Positions 13,525 to 23,013 of a stretch of 64,000 nt of DNA are shown here, piece after piece (within the stretch, counting starts at the first letter, position 1; each line of letters starts with the position of its first letter). A program made the position numbers and the translations under genes. The DNA comes from Pseudomonadota bacterium (GTDB lineage: Bacteria > Myxococcota_A > Polyangia > Haliangiales > Haliangiaceae), in the NCBI GenBank assembly GCA_023428295.1, contig JAEYYV010000155.1, positions 1 to 64,000 of the forward strand, written 5' to 3'. The notes under the pieces were generated by a model that had not been told where the DNA came from, searched no databases, and was given only the letters and a program-made list of their open reading frames with translations.

Positions 13525-15413
13525 TCTCCGCTCTGATCTTCACGCTCGTTGCATGTGGTCCCGACGCACGCACGAACGGCGACGGCGGCGGCAACGCGGA
13601 CTCGTCGGGTCCGCAGTGCGTCGACGGCATGCACCAGTGCCTCGGCTCGTCGTACCAATCGTGCAGCGGTGGCCAGTGGGTCACGCAGCAAGACTGCGCG
13701 GCCGCCTGCGATACCACCCTCGGCTGCGTCGAGTGCATTCCGAACAGCAACGTCTGCGAGGACGGCAACGTCCATAGCTGCACGGCCACCGGCGAGATCG
13801 GGCCGGAGACCGAGGCGTGCACCGGATCCAACATCTGCCAGAACGGTGCATGCACCGATGCGTGCGTCGCTGCGGCGACGAGCCGCAGCTATACGGGCTG
13901 CGAGTACTGGGCGGTCGATCTCGATAACGCCGTCGAGGTGTACAACCCGCCGCCGTGCGGCACGAACAACCCGGGCACGTCGAGGTCACTCCCCGCGGTT
14001 TGCATGAACGCGTCCAACGTCACCGCGGGTACGTGTGATCCGCCGGGTAACGTGTGCCCCGCTGGCTACACGTGTCAGGCCGCGACCGTGTGCGCGTTCG
14101 ATGCGACCCACGCACCGTTCGCGATCGTCGTGTCGAACCCGCAAGCCCGTGCCGTCGACGTGACGGTGACCGCGCCTGACGGGAGCACCATCACCGCGAA
14201 CGTCGCCGCCGGCGCCGTGCAGGCGCTCATGCCGCAAGCCGCGCCGCACAACATCCCGGATCAATCGATCGATGGCAGCGGCATCGAGAAGAAGGCGTAC
14301 AAGGTGACGTCGACGCTGCCGATCGTCGCGTACCAGTTCAACCCGCTCGATAACGTCGACGTGTTCTCCAACGACGCGTCGCTGCTCGTGCCGCGCGCGG
14401 CCTTCGATGTCGAGTACTACGCGATGACGCGCGCCACGCTGGATCGCCGCGCGGTCGCACCGGGCACCAACTCGTACCGCGGCTACTTCAGCGTCGTCGC
14501 GTGGCAGGACGGCACGGTCGTCGAGGTGACGCCGTCGGTGGCCACCACGGCGGGGCCGTCACACGCGGCGATCGCGGCGAACACACCGACGATGTTCACG
14601 CTGAACGCGCACGACGTGCTGACGCTGCAAGCGGCCGGTACGGGCGATCTGACGGGCAGCAGGATCCGCGCGGTCGGCGCCACGCCGGTGCCGATCGGCG
14701 TGTTCGGCGGTCACGAAGCGACGGCGTTCGGCGAGGCGATGCCGCCCTCGTCGATCATCCTGCCGACGCGGCAGAGCCCGTGCTGCGCCGATCACCTCGA
14801 GGAGATGCTGTTTCCCACGTCGACGTGGGGCAAGACGTTCGCGATCGCGCGCAGCCAGCCGCGCGGTGGCAACGAGCTCGACGTGATTCGCATCCTCGCG
14901 CAGGAGCCAGGCACCACCGTCACGTTCTCGCCAGCACCGACGGGCACGTGCAACACGCTCGCAGCAGCGGGTGCGTACTGCGAGGTGAAGATCGGCGTGG
15001 ACACCGTGGTCGAGGCGAGCAAGCCCGTGCTCATCGGTCACTACTTGCAGTCGAACATCTGGACCGACGGCTTCCCGTTCGGCGGTGGCACCGTGGGCGA
15101 GGGCGATCCAAACCTCGCGATCGCGGTGCCGACGGAGCAGTACCGCAACGACTACAACGTGCTCGTGCCGAGCCAGTACGCGAAGAACTTCCTCTCGATC
15201 ACCGCGAACGCGACGGGCGCGGTCACCGTCGACGGGACGCCGGTCACGCTCAGCGCGTTCGGGAACTACCGAGCGGCGCGCGTGCCGGTGACCGCGGGCG
15301 CGCACAAGATCGTGTGCCCGGATGGCTGCGGCGTCGAGGTGTACGGCTACGACGAGGCTGTCTCGTACATGTTCGCCGGCGGGCTCGATCTGAAGCAGAT
15401 CGTCATTCAGTAG
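13515..15413 (+). CDS. IgGFc-binding-type surface lipoprotein
   Basis: The 632-residue product starts at GTG 13515 inside the end of the preceding gene; GGAGGTG a few bases before the GTG is a strong Shine-Dalgarno motif and implies coupled translation. MRLISALIFTLVACGP is the lipobox-bearing signal. A cysteine-rich N-terminal part (about residues 30-120, with CVDGMHQC, CSGGQW, CVECIPNSNVCEDG) resembles disulfide-knotted repeats. The rest fits the IgGFc-binding N-terminal domain family common in myxobacteria: beta-rich segments such as PIVAYQFNPLDN, SYRGYFSVVAWQDG, TEQYRNDYNVLVPSQY and the terminal VEVYGYDEAVSYMFAGG. It is probably an adhesin or envelope-exposed protein. It overlaps the convergent kinase gene by 11 bases. 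Confidence 0.8.
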   Translation: MRLISALIFTLVACGPDARTNGDGGGNADSSGPQCVDGMHQCLGSSYQSCSGGQWVTQQDCAAACDTTLGCVECIPNSNVCEDGNVHSCTATGEIGPETEACTGSNICQNGACTDACVAAATSRSYTGCEYWAVDLDNAVEVYNPPPCGTNNPGTSRSLPAVCMNASNVTAGTCDPPGNVCPAGYTCQAATVCAFDATHAPFAIVVSNPQARAVDVTVTAPDGSTITANVAAGAVQALMPQAAPHNIPDQSIDGSGIEKKAYKVTSTLPIVAYQFNPLDNVDVFSNDASLLVPRAAFDVEYYAMTRATLDRRAVAPGTNSYRGYFSVVAWQDGTVVEVTPSVATTAGPSHAAIAANTPTMFTLNAHDVLTLQAAGTGDLTGSRIRAVGATPVPIGVFGGHEATAFGEAMPPSSIILPTRQSPCCADHLEEMLFPTSTWGKTFAIARSQPRGGNELDVIRILAQEPGTTVTFSPAPTGTCNTLAAAGAYCEVKIGVDTVVEASKPVLIGHYLQSNIWTDGFPFGGGTVGEGDPNLAIAVPTEQYRNDYNVLVPSQYAKNFLSITANATGAVTVDGTPVTLSAFGNYRAARVPVTAGAHKIVCPDGCGVEVYGYDEAVSYMFAGGLDLKQIVIQ

Positions 15414-16275
15414 GCGAGGTGATGAGCTGCGCTGCCTGTTGGAGCGCCTCGGCCATCTCGCTCGCGCTCGCGTAGCGATCGTCCTGTTGCTTCGCGAGCG
15501 CGCGCTGCACCACCGCATCGAGCTCGGCGGGCAACGCGGGATCGAGCGGACGCGGCGCTTCGTGCAGGTGCGCCTCGATCAGCGCGAAGTCATCGTTGGT
15601 GTCCCACGGCGGCACGCCCATCAACATCTCGTAGAGGATGATGCCCATCGCGTAGAGGTCGCTGCGGTGATCGACCTTCTCGCCGCGCAAGCGCTCGGGC
15701 GCGATGTAGCGGAGGCTGCCGACGACAGAGCCCTGCTGCGTGAGCTTGGCTCCACCCTCGAACGTGGCGAAGCCGAAGTCGATCAGCACGACGCGTTCGA
15801 CCGGACCGGGCGATGGCTCGAGCATGATGTTCGCGGGCTTGAGATCGCGATGCAGGACGCCGAGTGCGTGGACGGCGGACAGCCCCTGCAGCGCTTGCCA
15901 CGCATAGCTCGCCGCTCGTCGCGGAGGCACGCGGCCGAGTTGCTTGAGCACGCCGCGCAGCGTCGTTCCGCGCAACAGCTCCACCACGAGGTACGGCTCT
16001 TCGAGCTCCGTGACGCCGGTGTCGAGGAGCGCCGCGATGTTGCGGTGGCGCATCTTCTCTTGCACCTCGCCCTCGCGCTGGAAGCGCTGCTTGATCGACG
16101 GATCGCTCCCGAGGATCGACGTGCGCAGGATCTTCACCGCGACGTACGCGTTCGTCTGCGTGTCGAGCGCGCGATAGACCGTGGCCATCGCCCCTCTTCC
16201 GATCAGCGCTTCGATGCGAAATCGCCCGCCGAGGACGTGTCCGGTCCGGTCGATCTTGTCGCGATCTGACGACAC
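15403..16275 (-). CDS. Ser/Thr protein kinase, catalytically complete
   Basis: This 290-residue cytoplasmic protein is essentially a bare Hanks-type kinase domain. The glycine loop GRGAMATV (26-33), the ATP Lys in VAVKIL (48), the catalytic loop HRDLKPAN (142-149), DFG (166-168) and the APE motif in YIAPERL are all present, followed by SDLYAMGIILYEMLMG and the terminal Arg of DDRYASASE. There is no transmembrane segment or extracellular sensor domain, unlike PASTA-type kinases. The start is GTG 16275, 26 bp from the divergent pyrB ATG. It contrasts with the pseudokinase about 6 kb away. The substrate is unknown. Confidence 0.92.
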   Translation of the reverse strand: MSSDRDKIDRTGHVLGGRFRIEALIGRGAMATVYRALDTQTNAYVAVKILRTSILGSDPSIKQRFQREGEVQEKMRHRNIAALLDTGVTELEEPYLVVELLRGTTLRGVLKQLGRVPPRRAASYAWQALQGLSAVHALGVLHRDLKPANIMLEPSPGPVERVVLIDFGFATFEGGAKLTQQGSVVGSLRYIAPERLRGEKVDHRSDLYAMGIILYEMLMGVPPWDTNDDFALIEAHLHEAPRPLDPALPAELDAVVQRALAKQQDDRYASASEMAEALQQAAQLITSPTE

Positions 16276-16301
16276 CTCGGGGGCACCTTACCACCGTCGA
16301 A

Positions 16302-17282
16302 ATGCGCTATACGAGGTGCGTGCGCCACCTGGTGAGCATCGCCGACCTGGACGCCGCGGAGATCACGGCCATCCTCGATCATGGTGATCGCTATTGGCCG
16401 ATGGGTGACGAGCCGATCAAGAAGCTCGCATCGCTGCGCGGCCGCACGGTGATCAACCTGTTCTTCGAGAACTCCACGCGTACGCGCACGTCATTCGAGC
16501 TCGCCGCCAAGCGCTTGTCCGCCGAGGCGATCAACATCTCGAGCTCCGCGTCGTCGACGTCGAAGGGCGAGACGCTGATCGATACCGCGCGCAACCTGAT
16601 GGCGATGCATCCGGATGCGATCGTCGTGCGCCACTCGTTCGGCGGCGCTGCTGCGGTGATCGCGAAGACGGTGAAGGCGAGCGTCGTCAACGCGGGCGAC
16701 GGGCAGCACGAGCATCCGACGCAAGCGCTGCTCGACGCGGCCACCATCCGCCGGCACAAGGGCACCAACGGATCCATCGAGGGGCTCGAGGTGGTCATCG
16801 TCGGCGACCTCGCGCACTCGCGCGTCGCGCGCTCGAACATCTTGTGCCTCGCCAAGCTCGGCGCGCGCATTCGCGTGTGCGCACCGTGGACGCTGATCCC
16901 GCGCGGCATCGAGCAGATCGGCGGCGAGCTGACACGCGAGCGCGTGCGCGTCGTGACGCGGCTCGAGGACGGCCTCGAGAATGCGGACGTCGTGATGATG
17001 CTCCGCGTGCAAAGCGAACGCTTCGACGGCGAGGCGCCGCGCTTCCCGAACACGCGAGAGTTGTCCCGTACGTTCGGGTTGTCCGAGCGCACGCTCTCGT
17101 ATGCAAAGCCGGATGCGATCGTGATGCATCCCGGCCCGATGAATCGCGGCGTCGAGATTTCGCCGCAGGTCGCCGACGGCCCTCGCGCGGTCATCCTGCA
17201 ACAAGTGTCGTGGGGCGTGGCGATCCGCATGGCCATCCTCGAGCGCTGCGTGCTCGGAGACAACCCACCTCCCGCGTCATGA
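16302..17282 (+). CDS. pyrB: Aspartate carbamoyltransferase, catalytic chain
   Basis: PyrB joins carbamoyl phosphate and aspartate to N-carbamoylaspartate, the committed step of pyrimidine synthesis. The 326-residue product has the carbamoyl-phosphate site FFENSTRTRTSFELAAKRL, the loop SSTSKGETL, HPTQALLD, and the aspartate-site segment MMLRVQSERFDG. The family usually begins near MRHLLSIADL; GTG 16320 (VRHLVSIADL, with GAGG before it) is therefore a credible alternative start to ATG 16302. No pyrI or pyrC accompanies it here. Its stop overlaps the ABC ATPase start as ATGA, although the functions appear unrelated. Confidence 0.95.
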   Translation: MRYTRCVRHLVSIADLDAAEITAILDHGDRYWPMGDEPIKKLASLRGRTVINLFFENSTRTRTSFELAAKRLSAEAINISSSASSTSKGETLIDTARNLMAMHPDAIVVRHSFGGAAAVIAKTVKASVVNAGDGQHEHPTQALLDAATIRRHKGTNGSIEGLEVVIVGDLAHSRVARSNILCLAKLGARIRVCAPWTLIPRGIEQIGGELTRERVRVVTRLEDGLENADVVMMLRVQSERFDGEAPRFPNTRELSRTFGLSERTLSYAKPDAIVMHPGPMNRGVEISPQVADGPRAVILQQVSWGVAIRMAILERCVLGDNPPPAS

Positions 17283-18256
17283 CAAGCGCGCTCTCCATCG
17301 CTGGCGTGGTCAAGAAGTTCGGCAACCACGTCGCCGTCGACAACATCACGTTCGAGGTTCCGCGCGGGGTCATCTACGGCATCCTCGGACCCAACGGCGC
17401 CGGTAAGTCGACGACGCTGCGAATGATCAACGACATCATCGCGCCCGATCGCGGCGAGATCCGAATCCTCGGCGATCTCCCGCCGGGCCTCGCGGCCGCG
17501 CGCAAGATCGGCTATCTGCCCGAGGAGCGCGGGCTGTACCCGAAGATGAAGGTCGGCGAGATCGTCGAGTTCATGGGCGAGCTGCGCGGGCTCACGCGCG
17601 CCGAGTCCAAGACGCGCGGCTCCGCCTGGCTCGAGCGGCTCGGGCTCTCGAAGTGGCTCGGCAACAAGGTGCAGGACCTGTCCAAGGGAATGCAGCAGAA
17701 GGTGCAGTTCGCGACCGCGCTGTTGCACGAGCCCGACATCGTGATCCTCGACGAGCCCTGGAGCGGCCTCGATCCGATCAACGCCGAGGTGCTGCGCGAG
17801 ATCGTCGGCGAGATCCGCGAGAGCGGCCGCACCGTGCTGTTCTCGACACACCAGATGGAGCAGGCCGAGAAGATCGTGGACTCGCTGTGCATCATCGCGC
17901 GCGGCAAGCTCGTCCTCGAGGGCAAGCTTCGCGATCTCAAAGCGGCGTCCAACGAGGACGGCTGGATCGCGCTCGCATACGCGAACGGCGCGAGCGAGAA
18001 GGCCGATGCGGTGCTCGCCGATGCGGCGCTCGTCAGCGAGCGACGCGAGGTGCACGACGACGATCACGACGTCGAGGTCAAGGCGACCGATGCCCAGAAG
18101 CTGCTCGCCGCGCTCGTCAGTGCCGGCGTCGCGCTGCGCAAGTTCGAGGTGGTCGAAGCGTCGCTTCACCAGATCTTCGTCGAGAAAGTCGGTCCCGAGG
18201 CCGCGGTCGCCGAGCGCCGACCGGATGACGAGACGATGGGAGAGCCCGCGCCATGA
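17279..18256 (+). CDS. ABC transporter ATP-binding protein, NatA-like
   Basis: This is the ATPase of an ABC-2-type exporter. In the 325-residue protein, Walker A is GPNGAGKST, the Q-loop region reads IGYLPEERGLYP, the signature is DLSKGMQQK, Walker B is IVILDEPWSGLD, and the H-loop is FSTHQMEQAE. The C-terminal 100 residues match the extra domain (DUF4162-like) of NatA-type ATPases, ending FEVVEASLHQIFVEKVG. It starts in an ATGA overlap with pyrB and ends in an ATGA overlap with its permease gene, so pyrB-ATPase-permease are probably translated from one message. The transported substrate is unknown; NatAB relatives export sodium or other compounds. Confidence 0.93.
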   Translation: MTSALSIAGVVKKFGNHVAVDNITFEVPRGVIYGILGPNGAGKSTTLRMINDIIAPDRGEIRILGDLPPGLAAARKIGYLPEERGLYPKMKVGEIVEFMGELRGLTRAESKTRGSAWLERLGLSKWLGNKVQDLSKGMQQKVQFATALLHEPDIVILDEPWSGLDPINAEVLREIVGEIRESGRTVLFSTHQMEQAEKIVDSLCIIARGKLVLEGKLRDLKAASNEDGWIALAYANGASEKADAVLADAALVSERREVHDDDHDVEVKATDAQKLLAALVSAGVALRKFEVVEASLHQIFVEKVGPEAAVAERRPDDETMGEPAP

Positions 18257-19500
18257 GCATGAGAAACACGTGGGTGATCGCGCGCCGCGAGCTGATGGAG
18301 CGCATCAAGAGCAAGTGGTTCGTGGCGATCACGCTGCTCGGCCCGGTGTTCATGGTCGCGCTCGTCGTCGTGCCCGCGGTGATCAGCGCGAAGAGCACGT
18401 CGGGCGCGCGCATCGACATCGTCGATCACACGGGCGTCATCGGCGAACCGATGGCCCAGAAGCTCCGCAAGGACTACGAGTGGGTCGTCACGCTCGTCGA
18501 GCCGAGCACGCCGGACCAGACCGAGCTCGACAAGATCCGTGACGACAAGATCAACGGCTTCCTCGTCATCCACGAGAACGCGGTCGAGCTGTCGCAGGTG
18601 CTGTATCGCGGTGACAACGCCGCGAGTCAGTACGTGAAGTCCTATCTGGACAAGGCGTTCAGCGCGGTCGTGTTCGACGCGCGCGCGAACCTCGTGAAGC
18701 TCACGCCCGAGCAGCGCGACACGATGACCGGCGTCATCGATGTCATCGCGATGCACTCGACGGGTGAAGCGACGGGGAGCTCGGGCATCGGCTCGTTCCT
18801 CATCGCGTACATCCTCGCGTTCATCCTCTACATGGTGATCACGCTGTACGGCGTGAACGTCATGCGCAGCGTGGTGCAGGAGAAGACGAGCCGCGTGATG
18901 GAGTTCCTCGTCGCCGTCGTTCGGCCGCAGAGCCTCATGTCGGGGAAGATCCTCGGCGTCGGCGGGGCGGCGCTGATCCAGTTGACGGTGTGGCTCGGGA
19001 TCGGCGCGATCACGCTCGCGTACCGCACGCAGATCCTGAGCGCGTTCGGCATCGACGGTGGGACCTCGCCGCTGCCGCCGCTCGACGTGTTCTCGATCTC
19101 GATCACGCTCGCCTTCTTTGTCCTCGGGTTCTTCTTCTACTCGGCGATGTATGCCGCGGTAGGTGCGATGGTGTCGTCGGAGCAGGACACCCAGCAGGTC
19201 CAGATGCCGGTGACGATGCTGCTCATCATCGGCGTCATGTGCTTCCAGCTCGTCGCCTCGGCGCCGCGCGGTGGCGCAGCGTCGGTGATGACGATGGTGC
19301 CGTTCTGGTCACCGATGCTGATGCCGATGCGGTTCGTGCTCGGCGGGGCGACGCTGGGCGACGTGGCGATCTCGCTCGGGATCCTTCTCGTCTCCACGGT
19401 GCTCGTCGTCCGCGCGGCTGCAAAGATCTATCGCGTCGGGGTGCTTCTATATGGAAAGCGCCCGAGCGTTCGCGAGCTTGTCCGTTGGCTTCGTTATTGA
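18253..19500 (+). CDS. ABC-2 type transporter permease, NatB-like
   Basis: The 415-residue inner-membrane protein begins MSMRNTWVIARRELMERIKSKWF, the typical cytoplasmic elbow of NatB/ABC-2 permeases. A first membrane span (FVAITLLGPVFMVALVVV) is followed by a roughly 160-residue extracytoplasmic domain and then five to six spans near the C-terminus. The sequences ARIDIVDHTG and NVMRSVVQEKTSRVMEFLVAVVRP are characteristic. It overlaps the ATPase gene by four bases (ATGA) and forms the other half of that exporter. A 50-base AT-richer gap separates it from the next gene and could hold a promoter. Confidence 0.92.
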   Translation: MSMRNTWVIARRELMERIKSKWFVAITLLGPVFMVALVVVPAVISAKSTSGARIDIVDHTGVIGEPMAQKLRKDYEWVVTLVEPSTPDQTELDKIRDDKINGFLVIHENAVELSQVLYRGDNAASQYVKSYLDKAFSAVVFDARANLVKLTPEQRDTMTGVIDVIAMHSTGEATGSSGIGSFLIAYILAFILYMVITLYGVNVMRSVVQEKTSRVMEFLVAVVRPQSLMSGKILGVGGAALIQLTVWLGIGAITLAYRTQILSAFGIDGGTSPLPPLDVFSISITLAFFVLGFFFYSAMYAAVGAMVSSEQDTQQVQMPVTMLLIIGVMCFQLVASAPRGGAASVMTMVPFWSPMLMPMRFVLGGATLGDVAISLGILLVSTVLVVRAAAKIYRVGVLLYGKRPSVRELVRWLRY

Positions 19501-19550
19501 AGTTCGACCAGGACTGTAAATTCGACGCGAATCCCCTTACACTTTTTGCA

Positions 19551-21110
19551 ATGCGCCGGGGAATCGCATCCTTTCTCGCCGTCGTGACCACCGCTCCAAT
19601 CGCGTGGGCACAGACCGCGCCGGCCGACGTCGTCGAGTCAACGGAACCTCCCGTTATCGAGGACGCGGCAGGACCGGTCATCGGCTATGGAGCACTCCCG
19701 GGCGGGTTGTGGGCACCGAGCGCGGAGTCGTTGCCGAAGGGTTCCGTGCAGGTCGCGCTGCTCGGTGGCTACGGCATGCGCAACGATCTGATCGGGACGG
19801 ACACGAAGTTCACGCGCGCGTCCGGTCGCTTCGCGATCGGCTTTGCACCGCACGAGCTGATCAGCATCGCACTCTCGCTCGACGGTCGCTTCGACAAGCA
19901 CACGGGCGGGGCAGAGGACGATGGCTACGTGGGCGATCCGCACTTGCTCGTCCGTGCGGCGAAGGCGTCGGGCAACTTGCACTACGGCGCTCAGGTCGAT
20001 GTGTGGGTTCCGGGCAAGGACGCACCGTCGGTCGCCGGCTCGGCGATCTCGGTCGCCGCATCGGGTCTCGTGTCGCTGCCCGCAGGTCCGGGCCTCCTCT
20101 CGTTCAACGCGGGCTTCCGCATCGACAACAGCGCCAAGTCTGTCGATGACCCCACGCTGTTCTCCGTTGCCGATCGCGTGTCGCTCGGCGTGTCCGAGTT
20201 CCACGCCGTCGTCGGTGGCGCGCACCTCGGCATCCCCGTCGGAAAGAACGCGTACGTCGCGGCCGAGGGGCAGATCGATGTCTTTGTCGGCAGTGGCGAC
20301 ACGCCGATGGGCGCCACGGACGCGCACGAAGCACCGAGCCCGCTCGTTCGCTTTGGCGCGAGCGGCGGCTATCACGTCAACAAGTCGTGGACGGTGCTCG
20401 CGTATCTCGGCGGTGCGCGCGTTCCCAAGATCGCAGGCGCGGACCTCGCGGCGAACGACATCAAGCTCGTTCCGTACGAGCCGACGTTCTCCTTCGGTGT
20501 CGGCTTGCAAGGTCGCTTCGGCGGACCGTCGACGACCGTGAAGAAGCGCGTCGATCCGCAGTACATCGACGTGCCGATCTTTGCGGCGGTCGATGGCGAG
20601 CTGCTCGACGAAGCGGGGCAGCCCGCCGTCGGTGCGAAGGTCGTGGTGAAGACGAGCACGTACGAGGGCACCGGTGTCACCGACGACAAGGGCGCGTGGC
20701 GTGTGGACAAGCTGCCGATCGGCAAGCAAGTGAAGGGCGTCGACAACATCACCGACTCCGTCGGCGAGATCACGATCGATGTCAGCGGTAAGAAGCCGGT
20801 GAAGGTCACCGTCGATCTCAAGCCGGGCGACAACAAGGCAGAGCGCATCACGCTCGAGCCCGTCCTCCCGCCGGGGCAGCTCCGTGCGGTCGTTCGAAAC
20901 GCGAACACGGGCAAGCCGATCGCCGGTGCGACCGTGAAGATCGAGCCGGGTGGCAAGACGGCGACGGCGGGGGCGGATGGTCAGTTCCAGTCGGACCTGC
21001 CGCCGGGCACGTACAAGATCACCGTGTCGTCGCCGGGTCTCAAGGATCAGGAGCTGGACGTCACGATCGATCCCAATGGTGTCGCGATCAAGATCATCGA
21101 GCTGCGGTAG
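19551..21110 (+). CDS. Secreted beta-barrel protein with carboxypeptidase-regulatory-like repeats
   Basis: The product is 519 residues. ATG 19551 gives MRRGIASFLAVVTTAPIAWAQ, a cleavable signal peptide with AWA-Q. Residues about 45-330 alternate short amphipathic beta strands (VQVALLGGYGMRN, SGRFAIGFAPHELISIALS, GAQVDVWVPGK), as in an outer-membrane barrel. Residues about 345-519 hold two tandem carboxypeptidase-regulatory-like (beta-sandwich) domains: VDGELLDEAGQPAVGAKVVV and LRAVVRNANTGKPIAGATVKI, the second ending in IKIIELR. The upstream sequence 19501-19550 is AT-rich for this genome. One base separates it from the FecR-like gene, so they probably act together in the envelope. Confidence 0.8.
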   Translation: MRRGIASFLAVVTTAPIAWAQTAPADVVESTEPPVIEDAAGPVIGYGALPGGLWAPSAESLPKGSVQVALLGGYGMRNDLIGTDTKFTRASGRFAIGFAPHELISIALSLDGRFDKHTGGAEDDGYVGDPHLLVRAAKASGNLHYGAQVDVWVPGKDAPSVAGSAISVAASGLVSLPAGPGLLSFNAGFRIDNSAKSVDDPTLFSVADRVSLGVSEFHAVVGGAHLGIPVGKNAYVAAEGQIDVFVGSGDTPMGATDAHEAPSPLVRFGASGGYHVNKSWTVLAYLGGARVPKIAGADLAANDIKLVPYEPTFSFGVGLQGRFGGPSTTVKKRVDPQYIDVPIFAAVDGELLDEAGQPAVGAKVVVKTSTYEGTGVTDDKGAWRVDKLPIGKQVKGVDNITDSVGEITIDVSGKKPVKVTVDLKPGDNKAERITLEPVLPPGQLRAVVRNANTGKPIAGATVKIEPGGKTATAGADGQFQSDLPPGTYKITVSSPGLKDQELDVTIDPNGVAIKIIELR

Positions 21111-21111
21111 C

Positions 21112-22989
21112 GTGCTCCTTCGACTCGTCGTCGCGGTCGTTGCTCTTCTCGCTGCCGCTTGCGGCGGCAAGAAGGACAACCCCATCGCGGAGCTGAAGAA
21201 GGCCGACGGCCCCATCGAGCGGCAGCAAGGTGCCGGTGCATGGACCGGCGTGAAGGTCGGCCAGCTCTACTACATCGGCGATGCCGCGCGAACAGCGGAC
21301 GCACCCGCAGAGCTGCAGATCACGGGCGGTGGTGCGCTGATCACGATGCAGCCTCACACCGTGCTGCGGTTCGGTGGCAAGGAGGGCGCGGGCAAGATCG
21401 ACGTCGAGCTCGGTGCCATCGATCTGTCCGGTAACGGTGTCGTCGGTCTCGATGTCGGCGACGTTCGCTTGCGGTCCGGTCGCGTTCGCGTGACGTCCAC
21501 GGGCAACGGCGCGACGCTCTCTCTCGAGATGGGTGATGCATCCGTCTCGAACTTGCGCGGCGAGACGTTCGACATGGTGATCGGATCGATCGTCGATCTG
21601 AACCCCGACGACGTCACGGTCACGTCGGTGCCCGATGCAGGTGTGGTGGATGCGGCGGTCGACGCGCCGGCCGAGGTTCCGGTCGCGCCCGACGTGGCGA
21701 CGCTCGTCGTCGACGGCAAGAAGGTCGAGATGCTCTCACCCGGCGAGAAGAAGTGGCTCGTCGTCGAGGGACAGCTCGTGCTGACGCCCGGCATGAAGGT
21801 GCGCGTCGCCAAAGGCTCGTCGGCGAAGATCACCGCGAAGGGCGTGATCCTCGACATGGCGGGCGGATCGAGCATGTCGCTCGGCGAGGGCCTCGTGATG
21901 AGCGTCGATGGCGGCCAGACGCACGGACGCGTCGACGCGGGCGGACGTGGCAGCGTGAAGTTGCCCGGCGGTGCGATCGAGCTGCGCGGCGGTCAACAAG
22001 CGGGCGCGGATGCGCGGCTCGACGTGACGGCACGCGATACCAAGGTCGCGATCGCGCGTGGTAGCGCGGAGCTGACCGGAGCGACGGGCGGCAAGCTCGA
22101 GATGACTCGCGGCGAGAGCGCCACACTCGCAAAGAACGGAACGATCCGCGTCGTCGAGGCGATCCCGAGCTACTACGACTTCCAGGTCGCCGCCGGCGAG
22201 AGCGCCACGATTCACGATCCGCGCGGCAAGACCGCCGTGCAGTTCCAGTTCGGCGGGAAGTGCAAGGACGGCGGGTTCGTCGAGATGGATCAGAACGCGC
22301 GCTTCCAGACCGCAAAGGTCAGCAGTGGCAAGGACAGCGCGAACCTCATGGCCGATGTCGGTCAGTGGTCGTATCGCCTGCGTTGCTCGTCGGGAAGCGG
22401 GGACTCCGCGCCGGTCGCGTCCGGCCGCGTGCGCATCATGAAGGACGACGGTGGTCGACCGCTGCCCAAGCAGGCGGCGACGATTCCGATCGACGCCGAC
22501 GGACGCACGTGGCGCATCTCGTATCAGAGCGTGATTCCGCTGGTGCAGGTCTCGACGAAGGGCACCGGCGGCGAGTTCAAGCTGCACATCGCGACGGGTG
22601 GCAAGGAGCAGGTGTTCTCGGGCACCGGCGCGAAGATCAACGTGCCGGGCAACAAGCTCGACGAGGGCACGTACACCTATTACCTCGAGCGTGATGGCGT
22701 GAAGGATCCCAAGGTCTCCACGCTCATCATCGACTTCGACAACACCGCACCGCAGGTCTACATCCAGTCGCCGCCGCCGATCAGCAGCAAGCCGTGGGAT
22801 GCGGAGGTCACGGTTCGCGGCGCGCTGATGCCCGGTTGGTCTGCGGCGGCCGCAGGCGTGGAGATCCCCGTCGACAAGCAGCGCCGCTTCGTCGGAAAGG
22901 TCGATAAACCGACAGGCACGACGACGCTCGCGATCCGGCTCTCCCACCCGCAACGTGGCGTCCATTACTACCTGCGCCGCGGCAAGTAG
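21112..22989 (+). CDS. FecR-domain lipoprotein
   Basis: From GTG 21112 the product is 625 residues. VLLRLVVAVVALLAAACGG is a lipoprotein signal. Residues about 40-160 match the FecR fold (GVKVGQLYYIGDAARTADAP, ITMQPHTVLRFG, IDVELGAIDL), and a second similar segment follows at about 200-350 (LVVEGQLVLTPGMKVRVAKG). These are the beta-solenoid-like modules that in TonB-linked systems bind a sigma factor or signal, but here they sit outside on a lipid anchor. The C-terminus is beta-rich. It follows the barrel gene by one base and precedes the MCE gene by 24. No sigma factor is adjacent, so signalling is not implied. Confidence 0.8.
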   Translation: MLLRLVVAVVALLAAACGGKKDNPIAELKKADGPIERQQGAGAWTGVKVGQLYYIGDAARTADAPAELQITGGGALITMQPHTVLRFGGKEGAGKIDVELGAIDLSGNGVVGLDVGDVRLRSGRVRVTSTGNGATLSLEMGDASVSNLRGETFDMVIGSIVDLNPDDVTVTSVPDAGVVDAAVDAPAEVPVAPDVATLVVDGKKVEMLSPGEKKWLVVEGQLVLTPGMKVRVAKGSSAKITAKGVILDMAGGSSMSLGEGLVMSVDGGQTHGRVDAGGRGSVKLPGGAIELRGGQQAGADARLDVTARDTKVAIARGSAELTGATGGKLEMTRGESATLAKNGTIRVVEAIPSYYDFQVAAGESATIHDPRGKTAVQFQFGGKCKDGGFVEMDQNARFQTAKVSSGKDSANLMADVGQWSYRLRCSSGSGDSAPVASGRVRIMKDDGGRPLPKQAATIPIDADGRTWRISYQSVIPLVQVSTKGTGGEFKLHIATGGKEQVFSGTGAKINVPGNKLDEGTYTYYLERDGVKDPKVSTLIIDFDNTAPQVYIQSPPPISSKPWDAEVTVRGALMPGWSAAAAGVEIPVDKQRRFVGKVDKPTGTTTLAIRLSHPQRGVHYYLRRGK

Positions 22990-23013
22990 CCCGTCAAGAG
23001 GTAGACTGCCGGG

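Noticed and set aside
17279..19500. NatAB-like exporter as the missing MlaEF partner of the MCE protein
   Set aside because: The permease has the NatB/ABC-2 layout with a large external loop, not the MlaE fold, and the genes are separated by two other genes.
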